NCBI GenBank assembly: GCA_001766655.1
Contig: MJCC01000005.1
Coordinates: 444,422 to 508,421 of the forward strand
DNA from: Phytomonas francai
Taxonomy: Eukaryota > Euglenozoa > Kinetoplastea > Trypanosomatida > Trypanosomatidae
Reading direction: 5' to 3'
Length of the DNA stretch: 64,000 nucleotides
Shown here: positions 39,066-49,700 of the stretch, piece after piece
How positions within the stretch are numbered: position 1 is the stretch's first letter
Layout of the letters: each line of letters begins with the position of its first letter
Program-made: the position numbers and the translations under genes
Notes under the pieces: generated by a model
The model's input: the letters and a program-made list of their open reading frames with translations, nothing else
The model's database searches: none
Told to the model about the DNA's origin: nothing

Positions 39066-41192
39066 ATGATGACAAAGGCCAGGACTCATTCTTTACACTT
39101 TTTGCAGGCATTATCACTTTTTTTTCTTTTTTTATATTTTTCATATTGTGTAAATGGCGAGGGTGGGGGAACATCGGGGGAGTCACGTGCAGCACTATCA
39201 CAAATTTGCGCGAACCGAGAAAATGCATTCTTAAACATTCCTCTGTTCTCTGTTCTTGAGGATTCGAATTTGTGTCGGCCAGATTCCCCCGAGGTAGGCA
39301 GTTTCCAAAAGGACAGTGCCATTGGTGGCTTTAATGAGAAGAAAGACAAGGAAAAGAGGGAAGCCGATCCAAAAGAAATGGATAAGGCTGAAGACCCAGA
39401 GACAGTGATTGCTGTACAGGACGGGAGGTCTTCCTTATCACCAAATAAAAAAGCGGAAGAAAATGAACTTGGAACGTTCGAAACGGGAAATTCTCAGCAA
39501 GACCGTGAAGGGACGGCGAACAGGGCGTCTCATGGGCTAGAGGATACAAAGAAAAGGGGAGAATTGGATGGGGCGGAGCACCTCCATAATGAAACAGAGC
39601 CCCCAAAAGATGTGCATCGTAAAACGGGAAGTGAGGTTTCGAGTCAGCAGGAGAAGCAACTCACGATTATCGAAACGGAAATATCAGTTTCTAATGATAC
39701 TCATACGGAGCCGGAACCGCAGCAGACTCATCAAATTGGCTTTAATAATGCTTCTTTGGAAAATGATTCACAGAAAGTCTTGACAACAAATGCAACAAGA
39801 TTAGGGTATTCTGATCAGGACACCGGGAAGTCCAATACGAACTTAGTGCAGTCAAAAAATATTATTCTGAATGCGGTCGATGAAATTTTAACATTTTCAA
39901 ATGAGCTAAAGAGGGCCGTGAGTAATGCTTCTGAGGACTTAGCAACGAATAAACCACAGCCAGAAGAAACAAAGGCTCAACAAGACGCTCTTTATTTATT
40001 GGATCTCGTGAAAGCAGTTGGAAAAGAAGTGCACAGCCTTCAGTTGAATTTCGAGACTGAAATAGAACCCAATCTAGGAAACATGATTGACCATTCTAAT
40101 ACATCTTTATTAGATGGGGAAGCGGCCAGGGCGGTCAGGGATTTGGTGAGCTCCCTGGAAAATCAGAACACCAGCAAAACGGAATACAGTATGCTTGGCA
40201 AGCAGTCAGACGACACACTTGTGCCTACAGAGGGTAAGTACAACGATGGAAACAACCTTTCCAATGCTTTCCGAGATTCGGTTTGCAAACACCCTATTCG
40301 TTATTATTTGACAATGAAGCAGCGTGCTGTGGTGGAGGATCTAGAGGCGGTTGCAAAAGATTCAGGGTTTCAAATAGATCTCTGCGAACCAGGCTATTTT
40401 ATTAGTAGTATGAATAGTATTCGAGCGGCTTGCCTCTTTGTTGGATTTTATGTTTTGGCAGTCGTGCTTAGTTCCATAAGAGTGTATGGAGTCTGTTGGA
40501 GACGGACATCAACCTACTCTACCGTGGATGTGAGGTCGTCTACATTTAGCAATAATGCACCGGGTCCTGAGCAGTTTTTATCAAGCTCCAAAGTAGATAG
40601 TGAGGATGTTTCATCTAACGTTCTCAAACCATCAAATGATTCAGTTATGCAGTCACAGAAAATAGAGCCCAGTGCACAGCTTCAGTTAAACATCACAGGA
40701 CGAACGGCTCCTCCTTCTCTGGCGATGCCTCTCTCGCAGCCTCTATTGAGTGTACAAGGATCGAGGAAGGTCTCTGCGCCGCCCGTACCCTTTGCGAAAG
40801 CCTTCGCCCAGAGTAAGAGCCCCAACGAATCTATCCCCTCCATAACTCATGGCCACGCACCGTTGCCGGGGCCAACAAAGGGAGGCCCTCCACTTCCCCC
40901 AATCGAGAGATTAAAGGAGCCTGCTCAGCCACATGGTAAGGTGTTTGGCCGGGAGTTTTACGAGCCAGGGCCCTCTGGGATGACGGCATCGGCCCCATTG
41001 CCAGAGCCGCCCAGACATCGCCTCGCACCTTCTAGAAGGTTCCTACCGGTGGCTCAGCAGAATCCAAACGAAACTCCACAGCAGCATCCCATGCACACCG
41101 CTTTTGCTCATCCGGCTCCTTCTGGTGGTGGCGACGAAGATGAAGATGATGCTTGCGAGCTGCGTAATCCTTTCTTGTCTCGTTGGGCATAA
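39066..41192 (+). CDS. Type I membrane protein with low-complexity lumenal part and proline-rich cytosolic tail
   Basis: 708 residues, no named family recognised. It opens with a signal peptide (hydrophobic LQALSLFFLFLYFSYCV, ending about residue 31). A long Glu/Lys/Gln-rich lumenal or extracellular region follows, with several N-glycosylation sequons, then a more ordered Cys-containing segment (about 405-450: SVCKHPIRYYLTMKQRAVVE). A single membrane helix lies at about 453-474 (AACLFVGFYVLAVVLSSIRV). The ~230-residue cytosolic tail is rich in Pro and Ser (APPVPFAKAF, GGPPLPPIERL, APLPEPPRH) and ends acidic (DEDEDDACELRNPF). The layout is that of a receptor-like or cargo-adaptor protein, with the tail offering SH3- or Sec23-type Pro motifs. 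That role is speculation. The ATG at 39066 is followed at once by a second ATG; either gives the same signal peptide. Confidence 0.85.
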   Translation: MMTKARTHSLHFLQALSLFFLFLYFSYCVNGEGGGTSGESRAALSQICANRENAFLNIPLFSVLEDSNLCRPDSPEVGSFQKDSAIGGFNEKKDKEKREADPKEMDKAEDPETVIAVQDGRSSLSPNKKAEENELGTFETGNSQQDREGTANRASHGLEDTKKRGELDGAEHLHNETEPPKDVHRKTGSEVSSQQEKQLTIIETEISVSNDTHTEPEPQQTHQIGFNNASLENDSQKVLTTNATRLGYSDQDTGKSNTNLVQSKNIILNAVDEILTFSNELKRAVSNASEDLATNKPQPEETKAQQDALYLLDLVKAVGKEVHSLQLNFETEIEPNLGNMIDHSNTSLLDGEAARAVRDLVSSLENQNTSKTEYSMLGKQSDDTLVPTEGKYNDGNNLSNAFRDSVCKHPIRYYLTMKQRAVVEDLEAVAKDSGFQIDLCEPGYFISSMNSIRAACLFVGFYVLAVVLSSIRVYGVCWRRTSTYSTVDVRSSTFSNNAPGPEQFLSSSKVDSEDVSSNVLKPSNDSVMQSQKIEPSAQLQLNITGRTAPPSLAMPLSQPLLSVQGSRKVSAPPVPFAKAFAQSKSPNESIPSITHGHAPLPGPTKGGPPLPPIERLKEPAQPHGKVFGREFYEPGPSGMTASAPLPEPPRHRLAPSRRFLPVAQQNPNETPQQHPMHTAFAHPAPSGGGDEDEDDACELRNPFLSRWA

Positions 41193-42004
41193 AAATATTA
41201 TCATTTTTATTCCCATTAATCGGTTTAATATATATCTATATCTATATATCTATGAGATCCTGAAAAGAATGAAGTCTTTAATGGGAGGAGTATGGTTTAA
41301 ATCTATTTAATTCCTGACGATTTATGAAAAAGATGTGTATGCTGTTGAGGGGCATGGAGCAACTTTAGACTATTCTCTTTTTATTCATGTGAAGTTGCAG
41401 GATAGTGTTTTCCTGAAGAGGTAATAGTCACATTTTCGTCTCACTTGATCTATCGCCTTTTGCACTGGGAAAGGCTTCATAGGGGGAGTGGGGAGGGGGT
41501 ATTTCATATGTATTCAAACTGTATAGGTGGTCAGGATGGCAGGTATAGAATGTATAACACTATTTGTTCCTAATGAATGTTTAGATAGTGTTACCTATTT
41601 TTAATGTTATTCACATCCTAAAATATTTATTAGGTATGTTTTTTCTCTTAATTTGGGTCCAAAATAACGATTAAGGAAGGGGAAAACTACAAACATTCGC
41701 AATTGTACATTTGCTTGAACCAATCACGGCAGCTTCTGTTTTACGATAAAACTGGCTTGCGTGTTGGATGCCTATCTATAATGCATGTATGAGGTATTTG
41801 TTGAGTTTTTTTTTTTAGATCCACAAATTGGTACCATTTTACTTTTCGTTCTAGACTTTGAATCCTTTTTTTCCCCCTCCACTTATATCCATACCTATGC
41901 CTTCATATTGAGTCAGAAATCTAGCATTTTACTCCAAAACTAACACCGCCGCTGAGGTTAGGCACTATATAAGTAAACAAAAATTGCTATTATTTTTACC
42001 TCCA
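41193..42004. other. Intergenic region
   Basis: AT-rich, no gene recognised. It contains TA/CTATAT repeats at about 41227-41252, 36 bases after the stop, and T-rich and C/T-rich tracts near 41810-41880 suited to trans-splicing of the next gene. Confidence 0.5.
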
Positions 42005-44701
42005 ATGGATAAGCGCGGTGATCCAGAGTCTTCTTGGCGGGTGCTTTTCGAGATTACCCTAAGTCATGGAGAGTGGATTAGACTTCAACGGATAGCGTAC
42101 AAAGGCTTTCTTACTTTTCTCCGCTCGGCGAATCTCTTGAACTTTCAAAACGGTGTCTCTCTTTTGCTTGTCGAGCAGCTATGGTGGAAGCATCGCGTTG
42201 TGGTACCTCCTCCGGTGGCCCCTATTCCAAACCTCTCAATGAGCTTTTCCAGCACTAAACCATTTACGCAAGAAGATTATTTTAAAAACAGAGAGGAAGT
42301 CTACTCTCACGGGCTTCTGAATTTCGAAGGTTTTACAGATATCATGAATCTCATTAGCGTGCGGTGTTATCAAACACGGAAGTGTGCATATCTCCATAAG
42401 GAGGTTGGGGGGAGTCTAAAAGATGCCATCATTCTTTCCTCTGAAGATAACGTCAACCTCAAGGAATGTGTCGCCTATACTGCTAAACGCTGTCTCAAGT
42501 CTTTCATATATCGAAATTTAGTTCATCGAAACACAAAAATGCTACTTGACCCCATGCGAAATGAATGGACAATTCAAACCAACCGTGTTGTCTGCCATAT
42601 TGTCAATAATCTTCAAGACACAGTCATTGTTCCACTCTTCGAATACTACAGTGACAATTCGGGAGAAATGAATTGCACTCAGTTTGAGAGATTTGTCAAG
42701 GGTGTCTTTCCTGATTTCACTGTAGTTCAGAAGTCTAGCGCCCTTTCCATTTTTCATTTTGATGTAGCTCGGAAAGAGCGGTACGGTTGCGTGGAAAACT
42801 TGGATGCAAATGATGGTACTGCTCCCCTTGTTTTTGGGCTCGACTCGTTCGTAGATGCGCTACTGATGTTGTCTGTTGTAGCTTTTGCAGATGAATCGCG
42901 GTTTCCGCATCACCTTTCTATCACTTCCAAAGTCTGGTCTATTTTTGAGTCCTACTTATGCCCAGCCGTTCAAAAATTGGGTGTATCTCATCGGTTGCAA
43001 AACGCTAATGCTTTCAACATGGCCGCGGATCCCTTTTTCTTGGACAGCGTAGCTTTAGCCGTTCCGTATATAAGCTCCGTCTTCCCTAGATTGATTCCTG
43101 TAGATGATCTTTCTTCAATTCTTGTAAGTGGAATCAATATCATGATCGATCCTGCCTATATTGTACCTGAGGGTCCCCAACATGGTGAGGCTAAAACTCT
43201 GTCGAAGGAAATAGGAAAAGATGTCCAATCCGATAAGCCGATCTTTAGACGTGTGGGACAATTATTAAAACCACCTCCTGTGCATGTGCTTTCGGTCGAG
43301 AAGGGTGAGACGCTCTCAAGCCCCGAGGATGAAATGCAAGACAAAATGGAAATGGCGGCGGGGGGAAGCTTGCATGCTTCTAACAGTCCTCTGCAGCTTC
43401 CAGAAGTTGATTCATTCACTGCGCGTGGAGGTTCCGTCCTGAATGGCATGAAGGCGTCCTCTAAGACCAGCCGTATTGAGAAGGAGGGATCCCAGAAGAG
43501 TACAAATAGTAAGTGTATGGACAATATTACGGAGGGGCACTCTTCAAATTCTTTCCCCACTGTCTCTCTTAAGAGTGCTTCAAAATTATACTCTTTATAC
43601 ATAGACGACGAGGCTTGTTTATGTATGAGATACGCGCGGAACCGGATGGAAGTTATCCTTCCTGAGAGCGTAAGAAATATACGTTTATTTAAATTAGCGG
43701 TCATGTATAAAAAGGAAGGTGAAAAAGATGAAGGTTCTAGAAAAAAAAATGCCACAGCTTCGGGTCAGAACAGATGCGGTTACTTTCAGATCACACCTAT
43801 TCGTCAGATGTCTTTTTCTCTACGAGATAGTACTGGAGGGCGTATCTTCACCACCAAGACGGTTGTACTAAAGGCAACTAGCGCATGTCGACCCGTTCCA
43901 TCTCCTGTTCTGCACATACTTCAAGAAGCTTTTTCCAAGCGTGCGAAGCCTGAAGATATAGTTTCAGACATGTCTCTTGGGGGAGAGCCCTATATTACGA
44001 TGTCTGAGTTCGAAAATATATGCTGTTTCCTATGTATGACGCCAGATGAGGCTTTGGCGGCAGAACAATGCCAAACGGCCCTGAGAGAGTCCGTCCACAC
44101 TTCTCTTCTACTACCCTATAGGCGAATGGATGCTTCTGACAAGGATCTTATGGAGCACATTAAACAGGATGCATGGGGCAAGGTTCGGTTGAATTTCTCT
44201 CAGTTTATGGAGGCGGTGGCGGCCCTGGGTCTCCGCATGCGATCATCCATGTTGAGTGATAGCGCTTCGGATTTGATCAACTTTCTGTTGTTCGTCTTAC
44301 CGATACCGAGTTCGATACGAGGGGAGTCTAAAACATCACCCACGCAAGCGGATAGCACCTTAGCTTCTGAATTTGTACTGCCTTCTATAGAAACCAGAAC
44401 TAAAGGATCAGGTTTAACCGTTAGTTCATATAGTTCCAGACTTAATGGACCGTGCAAAAAAGTCTTGCATCATTGCAGACATCCTTCATTTGCTTCAAGA
44501 TTAGATGAATACCATCAAGCTCTGAACCGACCCCCAAAGGTATTACTCCCCGGGTATCCTAGCGATGCGTTGGGGAAGGAAGCTTGTCCTGTCTCCTGTA
44601 GGCTAAGCCCTGAGTTTAACTCAGCGTTTGAAATCCTCAAGAATGAGTTCTTGATGCACGAAGTCTCAATCACCACAGACGGGAGTGGCCATTTATTCTA
44701 G
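42005..44701 (+). CDS. Orphan protein of 898 residues with degenerate EF-hand-like segments
   Basis: No named family recognised. Several helix-loop-helix stretches look like eroded EF-hands (LNFEGFTDIMNLI near 105; YSDNSGEMNCTQFERFV near 220; YITMSEFENICCFL near 665; VRLNFSQFMEAVAALGLRM near 725), but the calcium-coordinating positions are not canonical. A Ser-rich, poorly ordered region lies at about 400-520. There is no signal peptide or membrane helix. Such EF-hand-like proteins are common among flagellar and cytoskeletal proteins; placing this one there is a guess. The frame is open to a TTG at 41984, but the first ATG is at 42005, right after a T-rich tract. The gene belongs to the AT-richer block of the window. 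Confidence 0.85.
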   Translation: MDKRGDPESSWRVLFEITLSHGEWIRLQRIAYKGFLTFLRSANLLNFQNGVSLLLVEQLWWKHRVVVPPPVAPIPNLSMSFSSTKPFTQEDYFKNREEVYSHGLLNFEGFTDIMNLISVRCYQTRKCAYLHKEVGGSLKDAIILSSEDNVNLKECVAYTAKRCLKSFIYRNLVHRNTKMLLDPMRNEWTIQTNRVVCHIVNNLQDTVIVPLFEYYSDNSGEMNCTQFERFVKGVFPDFTVVQKSSALSIFHFDVARKERYGCVENLDANDGTAPLVFGLDSFVDALLMLSVVAFADESRFPHHLSITSKVWSIFESYLCPAVQKLGVSHRLQNANAFNMAADPFFLDSVALAVPYISSVFPRLIPVDDLSSILVSGINIMIDPAYIVPEGPQHGEAKTLSKEIGKDVQSDKPIFRRVGQLLKPPPVHVLSVEKGETLSSPEDEMQDKMEMAAGGSLHASNSPLQLPEVDSFTARGGSVLNGMKASSKTSRIEKEGSQKSTNSKCMDNITEGHSSNSFPTVSLKSASKLYSLYIDDEACLCMRYARNRMEVILPESVRNIRLFKLAVMYKKEGEKDEGSRKKNATASGQNRCGYFQITPIRQMSFSLRDSTGGRIFTTKTVVLKATSACRPVPSPVLHILQEAFSKRAKPEDIVSDMSLGGEPYITMSEFENICCFLCMTPDEALAAEQCQTALRESVHTSLLLPYRRMDASDKDLMEHIKQDAWGKVRLNFSQFMEAVAALGLRMRSSMLSDSASDLINFLLFVLPIPSSIRGESKTSPTQADSTLASEFVLPSIETRTKGSGLTVSSYSSRLNGPCKKVLHHCRHPSFASRLDEYHQALNRPPKVLLPGYPSDALGKEACPVSCRLSPEFNSAFEILKNEFLMHEVSITTDGSGHLF

Positions 44702-45192
44702 GATTTTAACTGGAAAACCCTTTATTCGATATCTTTATGGCATATTACCATTTTCTTCGCCCCCCTCTCTCCTTTCCCCTCGTTGCAATTAGTACTGTTA
44801 GCCATTCAGCTATGTGAACTATATGTGTATTTTGTTGGCTTTTTCATAACATGCAACAAATTTCTTGATGTAAAAATGGAAATTCGCATTTTGTTATATG
44901 ACATAATCTACTGTAAAATTACATATTGTTTATTATCCTTTATGTATCCAGGGACATTTTTTTTTTTAAATAATCTAAAGTGCATTTTGGATTAAAAAAA
45001 AACTATTTTGGGTATACTGTAGAGCATCTTTTTTTTTTTCGTTTTTTTTTTTAAATAAATACTCTCAAACTTGAAGGGTTTAGATTTTAACATAGCTCAC
45101 ACAAGTCTATTTTAGTCAACCGACTAAGTAGCTTCATTGAGCTGTGTACATTGTGTTCCTCACTTGCATTGTTTTCATCTACATTAAGGGTA
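44702..45192. other. Intergenic region
   Basis: AT-rich with several T runs of 8-10 (for example near 44960, 45030 and 45043), no gene recognised. The T runs are candidate polypyrimidine tracts for the PI 4-kinase gene. Confidence 0.5.
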
Positions 45193-47034
45193 ATGCGACT
45201 TAATCAACGAAACATGATTAGCAAACGGCATGCTCTACTGGTCTACCTTCAGCAGTTGATGGTTTCCACTTCACATATAGAGCAGGAGAGACTTATGAAA
45301 AAACTCAGTGGGCTGGGCCCACGTATTCTAGAACAGTTTCTTCCACAGATAGTGCATGTCAGTTTTGTGCATCCAAGGACGAATGTCCGTGAGATGCTGA
45401 GAAATGTTATCTTGTCCCTCGTAGCTTCTTCATTGTACGTCGCTCTACGGGTTTCGTGGTTAGCCATTTCCAATTTTCCCTCTTTCGAGTCCTCCGACAT
45501 GGCGGAGTGTGTTAAACAGTTTCAAGACAGTGTCGAGAGCTACGCTATCAATCGAATAGTGGGCGGGAAGGGGTCGAGTGAGTCCCCTCCGCTCAGTGGG
45601 GTCGACGAGCCGAGCGTCGATCCGTCCCATATTTTGAAAAAAGAATTTCGACTTAGAATATACAATGATGAGCAGTGCTTTATAAATACACTGACGGACC
45701 TTGGAGGCCAATTATGCAAGTTAGCAGATCGCAAGCGACGCAACGACGAGTTGCGGAGGTGTCTTTCCTATCTCAATAAGCGAATCCAACATATGGCATT
45801 GGTTCATCCACTCTGCTCTAGCATGGACTCTGTGCGATGGATTGTAAACATTGTAGTTGACGAGTGCGTTGTGTTTTTCTCGCGAGAGCGTGCTCCATTT
45901 TTGATTAGGTACGAGGTTTTAGTGGATGATACTGCCACCATGCAAGATCCCGCGCAGTCAGAATTGCGTCTTACGGATGGTAGATTCAAGGTAAAACCCA
46001 CGTCGTGTGAAGTTTTCCTACCAGGAAGCATCACCCCAAGTGCAGTAGGGCGGGGTCCGACGATGCCCCCCTCCCGCTCATGTAGTACAAAACTCAAAAG
46101 CTCGGGCTCAGGGACGAGGTACGCGCAGGAAAAATCTCCTGCTTCAGATATCACTTTAACGAAATGTTTTGGGGAAAGTTTAGAGGAGCTGAAGGCGCGT
46201 ATTAGATCCACCTCCCCCTGGGGGGCGCACCCGAACTGGGACATGCATGCGATGGTTGTGAAGGAGGGGGACGATTTGCGTCAGGAGGAGCTTGCGATGC
46301 AGCTAATTTCCACGATTTCAAGCATATGGAAGGAATGCGGCCTGACCTGCACTCTACACCCTTACATCGTGTTGCCGACGAACGCACAGTGCGGCTTGTT
46401 GGAAGTTGTCGACGATGCGAAATCGATTGATAAAATGAAGAAGGCATGCCAGACTTATTCACTGAGCCATATCTTTGAGACTGTCTTTGGCGGTCCTGAT
46501 TTGGCCTCGTATCACCTCGCGCAGAGGAACTTTGTCGAGAGTATGGCCGGCTACAGTGTGATTTCCTACATCCTTCAGCTGAAGGATCGTCATAACGGGA
46601 ATTTGATGCTTTCGCGGGACGGGAGCCTGGTTCATATTGATTTTGGGTATTTATTGATGACCTCGCCAGGGGGGCTCAATTTCGAGTCGGCGCCTTTCAA
46701 GTTGTCGCAGGAACTTATTGATACTATGGGCGGACAGGGCTGCGATGCGTACGGCTACTACAAAGTCCTGGTATTCCAAGCCCTTGACTCGGTGCGTAAA
46801 TATGCAGATGACATCATCACATTGATTTCCCTAATGGTGCCGAAAACCACTCTGCCGTGCCTTGGTAGTGATCCCCAAGCAGCCCTTTCGAAGATACGTG
46901 GGCGATTGCGCTTTGACTTGACCTCTGAGGTTGATTACGCACTTTACGCAAGCGACTTGATTGCAAACAGTGCGGACAACTGGCGTACTCGTCGCTATGA
47001 TCAATTTCAAACCCTCCAAAACGGTATCTGGTAA
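45193..47034 (+). CDS. PI4KIIIbeta: Phosphatidylinositol 4-kinase, type III beta
   Basis: 613 residues. It phosphorylates phosphatidylinositol to PI4P, mainly at the Golgi, where the beta enzyme supports secretion and cytokinesis. The N-terminal ~250 residues are helical and correspond to the lipid-kinase-unique region. The catalytic domain starts near residue 340: NWDMHAMVVKEGDDLRQE holds the ATP-binding Lys, LKDRHNGNLML the catalytic loop with Asp465, and VHIDFGYLL the DFG-type Asp483. The FESAPFKLSQELIDTMGG segment is typical of the beta class. The protein is short compared with animal PI4KB, chiefly through a shorter N-terminal half. The frame extends upstream to a TTG at 45151, and the first ATG is at 45193. 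The catalytic half is GC-richer than the N-terminal half. Confidence 0.93.
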   Translation: MRLNQRNMISKRHALLVYLQQLMVSTSHIEQERLMKKLSGLGPRILEQFLPQIVHVSFVHPRTNVREMLRNVILSLVASSLYVALRVSWLAISNFPSFESSDMAECVKQFQDSVESYAINRIVGGKGSSESPPLSGVDEPSVDPSHILKKEFRLRIYNDEQCFINTLTDLGGQLCKLADRKRRNDELRRCLSYLNKRIQHMALVHPLCSSMDSVRWIVNIVVDECVVFFSRERAPFLIRYEVLVDDTATMQDPAQSELRLTDGRFKVKPTSCEVFLPGSITPSAVGRGPTMPPSRSCSTKLKSSGSGTRYAQEKSPASDITLTKCFGESLEELKARIRSTSPWGAHPNWDMHAMVVKEGDDLRQEELAMQLISTISSIWKECGLTCTLHPYIVLPTNAQCGLLEVVDDAKSIDKMKKACQTYSLSHIFETVFGGPDLASYHLAQRNFVESMAGYSVISYILQLKDRHNGNLMLSRDGSLVHIDFGYLLMTSPGGLNFESAPFKLSQELIDTMGGQGCDAYGYYKVLVFQALDSVRKYADDIITLISLMVPKTTLPCLGSDPQAALSKIRGRLRFDLTSEVDYALYASDLIANSADNWRTRRYDQFQTLQNGIW

Positions 47035-47338
47035 GTGGTGCTAATAATAGCAAACACTAGACTCAGAAACGAAAAGAAGCGAAAAAAAAAAGAAAGAGCG
47101 TGTTATAAAGGAAGCTAACAAGCACTCTGTTGTGCACCACTTGTTCTTATTTATTGCTCGTGTTACTATCTTGTAATGAGTGAAAGGAGGTATCTATCTT
47201 TACCCTATCGCCCAGCAAAGGCACTGGTGGTCATAGAGAATTGTCCTGCTATGAATTTAAACCATCGTTCCCATTATCTTATTTTCTCATCAAGATAAAT
47301 TGAGCATAATTCTGTCTCGTTTAATTGTTCTTTGTTTC

Positions 47339-47382
<44 letters not shown>

Positions 47383-47613
47383 TTACATTCACTCTTCTTA
47401 TATTTTCCTTTTAAAATATCAAACCACATAGTGTATAAGCGTTCATATTTATTTTTTCCTACTTAATTAATTATATGGTTGACGAAATAGTGTAAGTTGA
47501 TATAGAAAAACGATAGCAAATAAATTTATTTATAATTACTTATTTGAGTTTAAACTCACACCTTAATCACAACAAAGTGTCTTTTTCCTCTTGTACTGAA
47601 AGGAGTTTCAGTC
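47035..47613. other. Intergenic region
   Basis: AT-rich with a TA microsatellite (47340-47384). A pyrimidine tract at about 47579-47593 with AG at 47601-47602 or 47610-47611 is a likely acceptor for adenosine kinase. No gene recognised. Confidence 0.55.
47340..47384. repeat. (TA)n microsatellite
   Basis: 45 bases of alternating TA with one C interruption, about 300 bases after the PI 4-kinase stop. Confidence 0.9.
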
Positions 47614-48723
47614 ATGAACACGAATAACGGTTCTCATGAGCAAAAGAGTGTCATGTCCATGATTTGTCTTGGGCATCCATTACTCGATATGATGGCGAAT
47701 GTAGACGATTTATTTTTATCGAAGTATGACATTCAACCGGGAAGCGTCACTTTAGCTCGGCCGGAGCAGCTTCCTCTGTTTGATCATCTCCTAGACGGGA
47801 ACCTAAAGGTGGAATTTGTTCCTGGGGGTTCCGCTATGAACACCGCACGCACGATTTCGTGGATTCGCCCGGATGTTCAAGTATCGTACATTGGTGCTCT
47901 CGGAAAGGATCGATTTTCTAAAATTCTGAGGGTGGCACTTTCTCAAGCTAACGTAGAGCCTCTCTTCGAGGAGCACGCTGGGAAACCCAGTGGTACTTGC
48001 GCAGGGCTGGTTTTTCAGAAGGAGCGCTCTCTTCTCGCCAACCTAGGCGCCGCGGTGGAACTGTCCTTACAGCACTTTAAGAGTCCAGACGTCCAGCGCA
48101 GAATCCAGGAGGCTTCATTGTACTATGCCGAAGGTTTCTTTCTGAACACCGCCTCCAGTCCGCACGGGTTGCTCGCTATCGCCGAGCACTCCAAGCAGTA
48201 TGGCAAGATTTTTTGCTTCAACCTAAGCGCACCCTACATTTGTGCAGCTTTTCGTGACCACATTGCGGCACTTATGCCCTACATTGATTATGTGTTCGGA
48301 AATGAAGAGGATGTGTTGGCCTACGCTGCGGTGCGCTGGCCACAAGAGTACGGGACGGTAAAGCGCGGGGAGCAGGACGCCTGCATTCGCTCTGCAGCCT
48401 TGAAAATTTCAGAGGCTCCCTCTCTCACCGGTAGGCGTACGATCGTCGCCACGCGTGGTGCGATGAGCACCATTATCGCCTTCAATGGGAACGTTATGGA
48501 GGTGGACGTGGGACCTATTCCAGAAAACGAAATTGTTGATCTTAATGGGGCTGGAGACGCCTTCGTGGGTGGATTTCTTGCCCAACTGATGACCTCCATC
48601 GACAACGTCGATTCTGGTCATCTCATCCGTAGCGTCTCAGTTGGGCACAAGGCCGCACAAAACTGCATACAACATAATGGGGCCACGCTGGGTGGGTACC
48701 CACCAGCTGTAGCAAGCACTTGA
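47614..48723 (+). CDS. AK: Adenosine kinase (PfkB/ribokinase family)
   Basis: 369 residues. It phosphorylates adenosine to AMP, a main step of purine salvage in kinetoplastids, which cannot make purines de novo. The glycine-rich substrate segment FVPGGSAMNTARTISWI is near residue 70, followed by YIGALGKDRF. The second PfkB signature DLNGAGDAFVGGFLAQL carries the catalytic base Asp315 and anion-hole GAGD. The nucleotide-binding segment VFGNEEDVLAYA is also present. Length is slightly above the usual ~345 because of a short N-terminal extension. Many eukaryotic homologues have a similar layout. Glycosomal or cytosolic placement cannot be decided, as there is no clear C-terminal PTS1 (it ends VAST). 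The ATG at 47614 is the first in frame after the splice signal. Confidence 0.95.
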   Translation: MNTNNGSHEQKSVMSMICLGHPLLDMMANVDDLFLSKYDIQPGSVTLARPEQLPLFDHLLDGNLKVEFVPGGSAMNTARTISWIRPDVQVSYIGALGKDRFSKILRVALSQANVEPLFEEHAGKPSGTCAGLVFQKERSLLANLGAAVELSLQHFKSPDVQRRIQEASLYYAEGFFLNTASSPHGLLAIAEHSKQYGKIFCFNLSAPYICAAFRDHIAALMPYIDYVFGNEEDVLAYAAVRWPQEYGTVKRGEQDACIRSAALKISEAPSLTGRRTIVATRGAMSTIIAFNGNVMEVDVGPIPENEIVDLNGAGDAFVGGFLAQLMTSIDNVDSGHLIRSVSVGHKAAQNCIQHNGATLGGYPPAVAST

Positions 48724-49700
48724 TGCCTTTAATCAAGAACACCGAGACTGTTGTACAACACATGAATACACTTTAGCGTACTAATAGTAGATAGGTATTA
48801 TTAGTATTATTGTTATTCATTTTTTTTTGTGTTCTACAGTCTTTTTTTCTGTGACACATGATGATTTTCTTCCCATTTTTTTGTATTGATTGGTATATTT
48901 GGGATAAAAGCGACTAGTGGTAGTAATATTAATATGGTTGAATAATTAATTAGGACTAAGTTTTTATTGTATTTTTGTAAAAACTGTTTATCACGCATAT
49001 TTCCTATTGCATTGTATATACTCTAATTATGTAATTCTTGGTGTCACCTTTAATAATGCAATGCTATTAATGATATAGGTAAAAGTACCCTTTACCTTCT
49101 GTAATAACTTAATGAATGCGTATAAATATATAAATAAAGATATATATATATATATTTATATTTAATGGTAGTGCATGAATATCGGAAGCAATTTTCGTGC
49201 TTTTCATTTATCCTTTAGAGCTGTAATTGTTGATCCCAGAAGGTATGTTTCATTGAGGATACCATTCATTTTTTTTTAAATTTGACGATTACGGATGTTA
49301 TCGCATTCTTGCTCTTATTTTTTTTGTCTAGAAATGATTTGATTGCTTAAATGACTTTCATCATTCTACTGTTTTGTTTTCGGATTGTCTTAATGTATAT
49401 GTGTATATCAGTGAGGACTAGTTAATTAAGTCTATTTTTTCCTATGACGCTTTTGATAATGAATATTTTTATTTGTAGTATCTTCGAGCCTTTCATAATG
49501 GAAAGGCTGCAAAATGATGACTAGTTTTACTTTTAACTAAATAAATGGTTGCAATTATTGATTGAAAAGCGGCTTATTTTCTGTTCTTTCCTAAGGCTCA
49601 ATAACATCTCCATCTCAACATGTTAACTGTTTCCAACGTGTCAATGCATGAGGAAGTGTTAAAAGAAACAGTGCAATTTTAAGTTTGATACAAACTAAAA
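48724..49700. other. Intergenic region
   Basis: Nearly 1 kb of AT-rich sequence with TAT/TTA-rich repeats (a TA tract near 49139-49155) and no recognisable gene. A CT-rich stretch near 49575-49615 is the best splice-signal candidate for the next gene. Confidence 0.55.
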
